Shown: one piece after another, positions 1-5,474 of the stretch
Layout of the letters: every line of letters begins with the position of its first letter
Position numbering within the stretch: the stretch's first letter is position 1
Origin: Chromatiales bacterium
GTDB lineage: Bacteria; Pseudomonadota; Gammaproteobacteria; UBA6429; Thiohalophilaceae
Direction of reading: 5' to 3'
Assembly (NCBI GenBank): GCA_027057985.1
Contig: JALUTJ010000168.1
Location: forward strand, 1 to 5,474
DNA: 5,474 bases
Translations under genes and position numbers: made by a program
The notes under the pieces: model-generated
Told to the model about the DNA's origin: nothing
The model's input: the letters and a program-made list of their open reading frames with translations, nothing else
Database searches by the model: none

Positions 1-143
1 GGCTGGTTATCAACCAGATTAGCACCGCCCTGCAACAGGCAGAAGAAAAAGGCTGGATTGAATGGGATACCCGTCATATTCGCCCAACCGAAACCGGGCA
101 ACAGTACCTTAATGACCTGCTGCAACTGTTTTTACCGGATTAA
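1..143 (+). CDS. hemW: HemW, radical SAM heme chaperone (C-terminal 46 residues only)
   Basis: This is the 3' end of a gene that begins before the window; the frame is open from base 3 to the TAA at 141-143. The 46 visible residues include a helical stretch, then KGWIEWDTRHIRPTETG and LNDLLQLFLPD. This fits the usual C-terminus of HemW (formerly YggW or HemN-like): a winged-helix-like tail with a short 'G..I......I.PT..G' hairpin and a closing 'LNDLL..FL' helix. HemW is a cytoplasmic radical SAM protein that binds heme and is thought to deliver it to target proteins. It is often misannotated as oxygen-independent coproporphyrinogen III oxidase. The Fe-S cluster motif that would separate HemW from true HemN lies outside the window, so the call rests on the tail alone. 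The next gene starts one base after the stop, so the two are probably co-transcribed. Confidence 0.82.
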   Translation, partial: LVINQISTALQQAEEKGWIEWDTRHIRPTETGQQYLNDLLQLFLPD

Positions 144-144
144 A

Positions 145-387
145 ATGAACGATCAGAACTACATACCGATAAGCTGCGAGCTGCATAGCCAGTATGAACT
201 GGCGATTATGCATAAAAACTCCCTGTTACTGCAGTGGCAGGATGAGAACAGCCTCTCACACGAAGCAAAAGTCACGCCACTGGATGTGATCACCTGCAAC
301 AGAGCCGAATACCTGAAAGTGCTTGACAGTGAGGGCAAAGAAAACCTGATTCGCCTTGACCGCATCAGTAAAATGCGTATTCTTTAA
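145..387 (+). CDS. rof: Rof/YaeO family Rho-binding antiterminator
   Basis: This 80-residue protein is close in length to E. coli Rof (YaeO, about 85 residues). The N-terminus MNDQNYIPISCELHSQYELA aligns by eye with the MNDTYQPINCDDYDNLELA of E. coli Rof. The later AEYLKV and LIRLDRISKM match its VEYLVV and LRLDKITS strands. Rof folds as a small Sm-like beta barrel, binds the transcription terminator Rho at its RNA-binding face and inhibits Rho-dependent termination. It acts in the cytoplasm. The ATG at 145 is chosen because it gives the family N-terminus and sits one base after the hemW stop; the frame is open back to an ATG at 58, but that would overlap hemW and adds 29 non-family residues. 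No Shine-Dalgarno sequence is visible before the start, so translational coupling to hemW is likely. The C-terminus is a few residues shorter than in E. coli. Confidence 0.9.
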   Translation: MNDQNYIPISCELHSQYELAIMHKNSLLLQWQDENSLSHEAKVTPLDVITCNRAEYLKVLDSEGKENLIRLDRISKMRIL

Positions 388-390
388 GCT

Positions 391-753
391 ATGACAAATC
401 GCACACATTGCAGTGAAATCTATTCCTACCACACCAAGGATGATTCTGAAATCCGCGAGTTGATGCACCCGCGATATCATGGCAATAACAACCAGAGCCT
501 GGCCGAAGCCATTATCCAGCCCGGCCAGACCACGCACCGCCATATCCATCATAATTCTGAAGAGCTTTACCACATTACTCTTGGCCAGGGCATGATGTTT
601 CTTGGTGATGAAACATTTGAGGTGCATGTGGGTGATACGCTTTGTATCCCACCGGGCACGCCCCATAATATTAAAAACACGGGTAAAACACCGCTGCATA
701 TTCTCTGCATGTGTTCACCGCCTTACAGCCACGAAGACACCCAGCTGGTATAA
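391..753 (+). CDS. Small single-domain cupin protein, probable metal-binding
   Basis: This 120-residue protein is a single cupin beta barrel. Both signature motifs are complete. Motif 1 runs from G45 to G65, with putative metal ligands H51, H53 and E58. Motif 2 runs from G81 to N96 (GDTLCIPPGTPHNIKN), with ligand H92. This two-His, Glu, His set is typical of mononuclear metal cupins (Mn, Fe, Ni or Zn). There is no signal peptide, so it is probably cytoplasmic. Small cupins of this kind, often labelled mannose-6-phosphate isomerase-like, cover isomerases, dioxygenases and ligand-binding proteins. The substrate cannot be read from sequence and I assign no reaction. The start lies 3 bases after the rof stop, with no clear Shine-Dalgarno sequence. 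Two cysteines in CMCSP (106 and 108) follow the barrel core. The domain call is firm; the function is unknown. Confidence 0.88.
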   Translation: MTNRTHCSEIYSYHTKDDSEIRELMHPRYHGNNNQSLAEAIIQPGQTTHRHIHHNSEELYHITLGQGMMFLGDETFEVHVGDTLCIPPGTPHNIKNTGKTPLHILCMCSPPYSHEDTQLV

Positions 754-754
754 A

Positions 755-1708
755 ATGATGCGACAACTTTATCCCGATATACAGCCATACCAGAGCCATA
801 AAATAAAGGTCGATGCACCACATGAACTCTATGTCGAGGAATGTGGTAATCCAGATGGCCTGCCCGTGGTATTCATTCATGGTGGCCCCGGTGCCGGCTG
901 TGAAAGCTATCATCGACGTTTTTTTGATCCGGAAATTTACCGTATTATTCTTTTTGATCAGCGAGGTTGTGGTAAATCCACCCCGCATGCATCACTGGAA
1001 AACAACACCACCCAGGATCTGGTTGCCGATATGGAAACCATCCGTGAGCAGTTAAAGATCAATCGCTGGGTGCTGTTTGGTGGTTCATGGGGCTCCACCC
1101 TGTCACTGGTTTATGCTGAAACCCATCCGGATCGGGTCATGGGCATGATCCTGCGCGGTATCTTTTTATGTCGTAAAAAAGAAATCGACTGGTTCTATCA
1201 GCGTGGAGCCGATCGCATCTTTCCCGATTACTGGCAGGACTTTATTGCTCCCATCCCGCAAGATGAACGCAAGGATATGCTTGGCGCCTATTACAAACGC
1301 CTGAGTGGCGAAAATGAAATTGCCCGCATGCAGGCGGCCAAGGCCTGGTCAATCTGGGAAGGCCGCACTGCAACACTGAAAAGCAACAGGAATGTGATCG
1401 ATCATTTTGGTAATCCCTATACCGCGCTTAGCCTGGCACGCATTGAAGCCCACTACTTTATCAACCATGCCTTTCTTGAAGAAAATCAGATCCTGCAGCA
1501 GGCCGATCGCCTGCAAAATATTCCCGGCTTTATCGTGCAGGGACGCTATGACATTATCTGCCCGCTGGAAACGGCATGGGAACTTCACCAGGCCTGGCCA
1601 AAGGCCGAGTTCACTATCGTTGCCGATGCCGGACACTCTGCCACCGAACCGGGTACGGTGCATGCACTGGTCAGTGCCAGCGATAAACTGGCAGCCGATT
1701 TAAAATGA
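755..1708 (+). CDS. pip: Proline iminopeptidase (prolyl aminopeptidase), peptidase family S33
   Basis: This 317-residue alpha/beta hydrolase has the usual length for family S33. It removes N-terminal proline from peptides in the cytoplasm. The oxyanion-hole motif HGGPGAG is at residues 42-48, followed by the family strand FDQRGCGKS (67-75). The nucleophile elbow GGSWGS (109-114) carries the catalytic Ser111. The acid is Asp266 in GRYDIICP, and the base is His294 in DAGHSA. The central cap region (about 140-240, with KAWSIWEG near 196) fits the family. The N-terminus LYPDIQPY is typical, which supports starting at the ATG at 755, one base after the cupin stop. A second ATG at 758 is equally possible. 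The frame is open back to 602, but that extension only overlaps the cupin gene. The stop overlaps the dtd start as ATGA. All catalytic residues are present, so the enzyme is probably active. Confidence 0.95.
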   Translation: MMRQLYPDIQPYQSHKIKVDAPHELYVEECGNPDGLPVVFIHGGPGAGCESYHRRFFDPEIYRIILFDQRGCGKSTPHASLENNTTQDLVADMETIREQLKINRWVLFGGSWGSTLSLVYAETHPDRVMGMILRGIFLCRKKEIDWFYQRGADRIFPDYWQDFIAPIPQDERKDMLGAYYKRLSGENEIARMQAAKAWSIWEGRTATLKSNRNVIDHFGNPYTALSLARIEAHYFINHAFLEENQILQQADRLQNIPGFIVQGRYDIICPLETAWELHQAWPKAEFTIVADAGHSATEPGTVHALVSASDKLAADLK

Positions 1709-2142
1709 TCGCCCTGCTGCAACGTGTCAGCCATGCCAGCGTGGAGGTAGATAACACTATCGTCGGTGAGATCGGGCCGGGTATTCTTGCCCTTATCGGC
1801 GTGGAAAAAAATGACAGCAATGAACAGATGCAGCGCCTGTTAAAAAAGATCCTCAGTTACCGTATCTTTACCGATGAGGATGATAAAATGAATCTCAGCT
1901 TGCAGGACATCAACGGCGGGCTGTTACTGGTGCCGCAGTTTACCCTTGCTGCCGATACCCGCAAAGGCAATCGCCCCAGCTTTTCCTCGGCAGCGACACC
2001 GGCGCAGGCACAGCAGTTGTTTACAGAAATGGTTGAGCAGGCGCACAAAAATTATCAACACGTGGCAAGCGGACAGTTTGCAGCCGATATGAAAGTATCA
2101 CTGCTCAATGATGGTCCGGTTACCTTCTGGTTACAGGTTTAA
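1705..2142 (+). CDS. dtd: D-aminoacyl-tRNA deacylase (DTD)
   Basis: This 145-residue protein has exactly the length of E. coli DTD. DTD hydrolyses D-aminoacyl-tRNAs, and Gly-tRNA(Ala), recycling the tRNA and keeping D-amino acids out of proteins. It is a cytoplasmic homodimer. The N-terminus MIALLQRVSHASVEV contains Arg7 of the conserved QRV. The core motif is VPQFTLAADTRKGNRPSF (residues 76-93). The C-terminal NDGPVTF (135-141) holds the Gly137-Pro138 pair, known in the family as the cis-proline that rejects L-amino acids. The usual SQ at the start of the core motif is PQ here, with Pro77 in place of Ser. Known catalysis does not depend on that side chain, so activity is still expected. The ATG overlaps the pip stop by 4 bases, so the two genes are translationally coupled. 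To my knowledge pip-dtd adjacency also occurs in other gammaproteobacteria such as Pseudomonas. Confidence 0.96.
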   Translation: MIALLQRVSHASVEVDNTIVGEIGPGILALIGVEKNDSNEQMQRLLKKILSYRIFTDEDDKMNLSLQDINGGLLLVPQFTLAADTRKGNRPSFSSAATPAQAQQLFTEMVEQAHKNYQHVASGQFAADMKVSLLNDGPVTFWLQV

Positions 2143-2143
2143 T

Positions 2144-2800
2144 ATGAAACGACTCACTATCCTTATCCTCACCCTGCTTGTTGCAGGTTATTTTATCCTG
2201 CGTAATAGCAGTAATAACCACCAGCCTATTACACAAGCCTATCCATGGCAGATAGAAGTACTACCAAAGGGTTACGCAAGGGTTTTTGGTATTGTTCTTG
2301 AACAGAGCACGCTGGCCGATGCCACACGCGAACTTGGCAGCCAGCCCAAGCTGGCAGTTTTCGATAATGATAACCAGCTTTCACTTGAAGCCTATTACAA
2401 AAGTATATCCAGGGGAGGACTGATTGGCAGTTTTGTTTTTACTCTTGATCTTGATATGGCAGAAATCGAACGCTTAAAGCAGGCAGCACATAAAAAAGAA
2501 CCTACCACGGACAAGGGCTGGCGTTATGAACTGGATAAACCCACCATCGATCGTCTGGCAAAAACAAAGCTTAAGACCCTGGCCTATATCCCTACCGTTC
2601 AGCTAAGTGAAACCATTATCCTGCAACGATTTGGCAAACCGGATAACAAGATTGCTCTTAAAACCAGAGAACCCGGCTGGCACTACCTGTATGCAAACAG
2701 GGGACTGGATCTGATTTATCATGAAAAATCACGTGAGGTGCTGCAGTACGTGGCACCAAAAGCGTTTAATGCCTTACTTGTGCCGCTGCAGTCTGATTGA
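2144..2800 (+). CDS. Uncharacterised protein with one N-terminal membrane anchor
   Basis: I do not recognise a named family for this 218-residue protein. Residues 4-19 form one hydrophobic helix after MKR, with no clear signal peptidase site. It is therefore probably an inner-membrane anchor with the rest in the periplasm, though a cleaved signal peptide cannot be excluded. The soluble part contains PWQIEVLPKGYARVFGI (34-50), then STLADATRELGSQPKLAVF (55-73), a LEAYYKS strand (81-87), and a variable helical linker rich in Lys and Glu (about 104-145). A second unit around 153-203 resembles the first: SETIILQRFGKPDNKIAL, then WHYLYANRGLDLIYH. The repeated helix ending in LG or FG, followed by beta strands, suggests two tandem BamE/BLIP-like subdomains; this is inference. 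The ATG at 2144 lies one base after the dtd stop, with a weak AGG Shine-Dalgarno at 2135-2137. It is the last gene of the + strand run, and its 3' end overlaps the convergent cyclase gene. Confidence 0.8.
   Translation: MKRLTILILTLLVAGYFILRNSSNNHQPITQAYPWQIEVLPKGYARVFGIVLEQSTLADATRELGSQPKLAVFDNDNQLSLEAYYKSISRGGLIGSFVFTLDLDMAEIERLKQAAHKKEPTTDKGWRYELDKPTIDRLAKTKLKTLAYIPTVQLSETIILQRFGKPDNKIALKTREPGWHYLYANRGLDLIYHEKSREVLQYVAPKAFNALLVPLQSD
2766..2800. other. Convergent tail-to-tail gene overlap (35 bases)
   Basis: The last codons of the + strand membrane protein gene (stop TGA at 2798-2800) and of the - strand diguanylate cyclase gene (stop TAA, read from 2768 to 2766) occupy the same 35 base pairs. 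Both frames are open up to these stops, and both tails are short and poorly constrained in sequence. By eye I see no GC-rich stem followed by a T run for either direction here. Any terminator must therefore lie inside the opposing gene or be Rho-dependent. Confidence 0.85.
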
Positions 2801-3956
2801 AGTCGGCAACATTGATACAGTTACGCCCTGCATCCTTTGAGACGTAAAGCGCCTGATCAGCTGCATTGAGCAGAGTTTCACCCAGCTTCTTAGGATTCTG
2901 GATTGAAGGCTTGTGTAATGTAGTACAACCAATGGATACCGTGACATGCAGTTCTTCATGTAACTCTTCGGCATGAAGCGCCGCCTCGGCAATGGAAACC
3001 CGGATACGTTCTGCTATTTCCAGCGCCTGTGCAGTATCGGTATTGGTCAGCAGTACCGAAAACTCTTCACCACCATAACGAGCCAGCACATCACTCAAAC
3101 GCATTTGCTGTTTTATCTTCTCAGCCACTTCTCGCAGCACCTGGTCACCCACCGAGTGGCCATAAAGATCGTTAAAAGACTTGAAGTGATCGATATCGAT
3201 AAACAGGCAACTTACCGGTAAACCCTGGCGCATACCCCGCACCACTTCTTCATCCAGCCGCTGCATAAAGTAACGCCGGTTATGGATACCCGTTAAGGCA
3301 TCGGTAAGACCGAGCAGTTTCAGTTTTTCATTATTGACCGCGTTTTCAATGCACACCGCGAGTATGCAGGAAAGTCGCTTTAGCAGGTGGGTGGCTGTGC
3401 CCTTGATAAAACGTGACTCATCATAACTGGCAAGATTAAGCGCGCCGATTAACTTGTTATGCCGGATTAAAGGCAGTATTGCTACACTTGCAGGCTTTTT
3501 ATAGATCGACGGAAACAAAACCTCGCGACAGGCATCGGTACACTTGCCAACATAGGGCTGATCTTTCACATTGGGGAACAGGTTTTTCTGTAAATCCTGT
3601 GGACGTGGATTCTTGCCGGCAAAGGTCTGGGCGATCAAAACATTTTCCAGCTGGGTATGGTTATCGGCAAAGATCAGGGTCGGTAACTTCAGCAAGCCGG
3701 GGCTGAGAAACTCGATCACATGGCGCACTTCGTAATCCGGATCAATAAGCAGCAGTGAAACATAATCCAGCTCGTAACTGTCTCTGTACTGTTGCAGGGT
3801 AATATCGATGAGTTCCGGCAGGCTGTTGGCTGCAATGAAATGCAGTTCCTGTTCCTGCAACTTCTGCAGTTTTTCTTCGTTATTTTTTGCCTGCGACATC
3901 AAGGCCTTGAGCTGCTTGCGTAGCTCCAGGTTTGATCTGTTATCGGGCAGGCTCAT
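2766..3956 (-). CDS. Diguanylate cyclase with DUF484/GAF-like sensor domain
   Basis: This 396-residue cytoplasmic protein has no membrane segment. Residues 8-40 are charged and helical, probably a coiled coil. Residues about 41-207 form a DUF484/GAF-like sensor, seen in SVAILPLIRHNKLIGALNLASYD (157-179) followed by SRFIKGTATHLLKRL. The GGDEF domain covers about 216-385. It starts with LTDALTGIHNRRYF, has the metal-binding FIDIDHFK (Asp254) and the substrate-binding FNDLYGH, and has the active-site GGEEF at 295-299. It should therefore make cyclic di-GMP from two GTP. An RxxD inhibitory site (RLSD, 286-289) lies exactly five residues before GGEEF, so product feedback inhibition is expected. 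No EAL or HD-GYP domain follows. The ATG lies 4 bases after the kinase stop with no strong Shine-Dalgarno, suggesting coupled expression and a shared signalling role. The ligand of the sensor domain is unknown; Cys139 and Cys143 in it may matter. Confidence 0.93.
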   Translation of the reverse strand: MSLPDNRSNLELRKQLKALMSQAKNNEEKLQKLQEQELHFIAANSLPELIDITLQQYRDSYELDYVSLLLIDPDYEVRHVIEFLSPGLLKLPTLIFADNHTQLENVLIAQTFAGKNPRPQDLQKNLFPNVKDQPYVGKCTDACREVLFPSIYKKPASVAILPLIRHNKLIGALNLASYDESRFIKGTATHLLKRLSCILAVCIENAVNNEKLKLLGLTDALTGIHNRRYFMQRLDEEVVRGMRQGLPVSCLFIDIDHFKSFNDLYGHSVGDQVLREVAEKIKQQMRLSDVLARYGGEEFSVLLTNTDTAQALEIAERIRVSIAEAALHAEELHEELHVTVSIGCTTLHKPSIQNPKKLGETLLNAADQALYVSKDAGRNCINVADFNQTAAAQVRH

Positions 3957-3960
3957 GGTA

Positions 3961-5474
3961 TCAAGTAAATGTCTGAAGTATTTTTTTCAGCTCGTCCGGG
4001 CTGACCGGTTTAATTAAAAAATCATCCATGCCAGCGGCAAGGCACTGACTGCGATCGGTGGGGGAAGCATTCGCCGTCAGAGCAATTATCGGAGTATCAT
4101 TATTATCCGCTGAGAGTTGCCGCCATTTTTTTGTGGCTTCCAGGCCATCCATGATCGGCATCCTCATATCCATAAAGACTATATCATAGGCTGTCGATTG
4201 CAACTTTTCTAGCGCTTTTTCTCCATTATCGACCAGGATCACATTATGCCCCTCGTCCTCGAGAAAAGTGGCAATCACCCGTGCATTGATGGGGTTGTCC
4301 TCTGCCACCAGGATATTCAGAACCCGTTGATCCTGATGCCCCGCCCCGGTTTCCCCGGCCTGTTTTTCGCTCTGCGCCTCGGCCACTTCCTGCACCGGAA
4401 TCGTAAACCAGAAGGTTGAGCCCTGGCCGTGAGTACTTACCAGGCCAATTTCACCACCCATCAGATCCACCAGCTGTTTACAGATCGTGGTACCCAGACC
4501 GGTGCCCTGCTGTGACAGGGTATCCGCCTGGTTGCACTGGTAAAAAGCATCGAATACCCGTGACTGGTGGCGAGCCTCGATCCCGGTTCCGGTATCAATC
4601 ACCTCGAAGCGCAGTTTCCAGCCCGCAGTCACCTGCTCTGCACTCACCTTGAGCCTGATACCGCCACTCTGGGTGAACTTGATCGCGTTACTGACCAGGT
4701 TAAGCAGGATTTGCCGCAGGCGGTTTGGATCGGTCATCACCCGCGCTGGAATCAGCCCTATCTGGGTGGTGAGCGAGAGGTTCTTTGCCCGTGCCCGCGG
4801 TGCCAGCACATGCAGGGTTTGCTCGATAATATCGTTGATGCGCGTGGGCTGCAGCTTAAGCCGGGTTTTGCCTGCTTCCAGCTTGGAGAGATCCAGCACA
4901 TCGTTAATCAGGGAATGCAGAATATCCGAGGTATTCTCCAGCGCCGTCACATATTCGGCCTGTTTTTCATCCAGCGGTGTGCGCTGCAACAGGGCAATCA
5001 TGCCAACGATACCACTCATCGGCGTGCGGATCTCGTGACTCATGGTCGCCAGGAACTCGTTACGCACATTCAGCGCTCGCTCCTTTTCCTCGCGCTCACT
5101 CAGCACCCGCTTCAGCAGCACATCAAGATAAAACGGCAACATCACCAGAAAGACCAGGTAAACAAAGGCATCCAGCGAGCGGCTGACCCAGGCATTATTC
5201 AGGCTGACAATCACCACGAAAGCGATAATACAGCTCAGTGCCACCAGGTAGAGATGCTGGCTGCCATAGCGCACCGCGTAACTGACGAACATCCACGGAT
5301 AAAGGAAAAACAGGGGACTGAACGGACCGGCCCCGGTCAGCACCATGGCATAGCTCACGCCAATGACATCACCCGGGATAGTTAGAAATGTGCGCAACCG
5401 CGAATGGCGATAAAAATGTACCGAAACCAGGTTGATGACAGAAAACAGGTTGTAGGCGACAGCGAGAATATAAT
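3961..5474 (-). CDS. Hybrid sensor histidine kinase, RpfC-like, N-terminus beyond the window
   Basis: The frame is open from the right edge to the TGA at 3963-3961. The 503 visible residues, counted from the first complete codon (5472-5470), lack the N-terminus. About five hydrophobic segments lie near 1-21, 29-47, 51-67, 74-91 and 100-120, followed by a charged linker. HisKA carries the phospho-acceptor His146 in ATMSHEIRTPM. HATPase_c has the N box LLNLVSNAIKF (Asn262), the G1 box DTGTGI and the G2 box GTGLGTTICKQLVDLMGG. A receiver domain near 384-503 has the acid pair Glu391/Asp392, phospho-acceptor Asp435 in FMDMRMP and Lys488. The membrane topology and GTGLGTTI resemble RpfC, the Xanthomonas DSF sensor, but the protein ends right after the receiver with no HPt domain. 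A TTG at 5397 is a poor start because membrane-like sequence continues upstream. It is probably an inner-membrane sensor acting with the cyclase gene 4 bases downstream. The signal is unknown. Confidence 0.93.
   Translation of the reverse strand, partial: YILAVAYNLFSVINLVSVHFYRHSRLRTFLTIPGDVIGVSYAMVLTGAGPFSPLFFLYPWMFVSYAVRYGSQHLYLVALSCIIAFVVIVSLNNAWVSRSLDAFVYLVFLVMLPFYLDVLLKRVLSEREEKERALNVRNEFLATMSHEIRTPMSGIVGMIALLQRTPLDEKQAEYVTALENTSDILHSLINDVLDLSKLEAGKTRLKLQPTRINDIIEQTLHVLAPRARAKNLSLTTQIGLIPARVMTDPNRLRQILLNLVSNAIKFTQSGGIRLKVSAEQVTAGWKLRFEVIDTGTGIEARHQSRVFDAFYQCNQADTLSQQGTGLGTTICKQLVDLMGGEIGLVSTHGQGSTFWFTIPVQEVAEAQSEKQAGETGAGHQDQRVLNILVAEDNPINARVIATFLEDEGHNVILVDNGEKALEKLQSTAYDIVFMDMRMPIMDGLEATKKWRQLSADNNDTPIIALTANASPTDRSQCLAAGMDDFLIKPVSPDELKKILQTFT

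Noticed and set aside
58..144. A longer start for rof at the ATG at 58, adding 29 residues
   Set aside because: The extension lies wholly over the hemW coding end, matches no Rof family sequence, and the ATG at 145 gives the typical MNDQ N-terminus.
256..699. 147-codon open frame on the - strand across rof and the cupin
   Set aside because: It overlaps two well-supported genes on the other strand and shows no family resemblance.
602..754. A longer start for pip at 602, adding 51 residues
   Set aside because: It would overlap the cupin gene including its second motif. The family N-terminus LYPDIQPY begins just after the ATG at 755.
391..2142. A metabolic gene cluster or defence island reading of the cupin-pip-dtd genes
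   Set aside because: pip and dtd are widespread housekeeping genes. There are no toxins, nucleases, transposases or biosynthetic enzymes to support a specialised system.
2739..2757. Imperfect stem gtgc...gcac with ctgcag inside, considered as a terminator before the convergent junction
   Set aside because: The stem is only about four base pairs, has a long loop and no following T run, and it lies inside coding sequence.
4567..5385. 272-codon open frame on the + strand, antisense to the kinase
   Set aside because: It has a His- and Gln-rich composition without recognisable domains, and it lies opposite strongly conserved kinase motifs. It is a shadow of the GC-richer coding strand.
5395..5397. 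TTG start for the sensor kinase at 5397
   Set aside because: The frame remains open to the window edge, and the 25 upstream residues include a hydrophobic membrane-like segment, so the gene most likely begins outside the window.

Overview
The window reads as ordinary, gene-dense chromosome of a gammaproteobacterium. The main reasons are a Rho-binding antiterminator of the Rof/YaeO type, the pip-dtd neighbour pair, and a DUF484-like sensor joined to a GGDEF domain. Hand counts over two 420-base stretches give about 45% G+C at 2161-2580 and about 56% at 4681-5100. I saw no insertion sequence, phage gene, tRNA, rRNA, CRISPR array or other mobile signature. No stretch over 300 bases lacks a gene; the largest gap between genes is 4 bases.

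Left part (1-2800, + strand): six genes run head to tail with gaps of 1 to 3 bases or a 4-base overlap. They are the 3' end of hemW (heme chaperone), rof (Rho antiterminator), a small single-domain cupin, pip (proline iminopeptidase), dtd (D-aminoacyl-tRNA deacylase) and an uncharacterised single-pass membrane protein. This looks like one operon whose promoter lies upstream of the window. The genes do not form one pathway: they cover heme handling, transcription termination, peptide turnover and tRNA proofreading.

Right part (2766-5474, - strand): two signalling genes run right to left, 4 bases apart. First comes a membrane-bound hybrid sensor kinase of RpfC-like architecture (membrane segments, HisKA, HATPase, receiver), with its N-terminus cut off by the window edge. 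Then comes a cytoplasmic diguanylate cyclase with a DUF484/GAF-like sensor domain, an intact GGEEF active site and an RxxD inhibitory site. Together they suggest an environmental-sensing input into cyclic di-GMP signalling.

The two transcription units converge, and their last genes overlap tail to tail by 35 bases with no visible intrinsic terminator. I found no clear undescribed system. The items most worth a second look are the kinase/cyclase pair, the uncharacterised membrane protein with a possible internal duplication, the convergent overlap, and the run of start sites lacking Shine-Dalgarno sequences.
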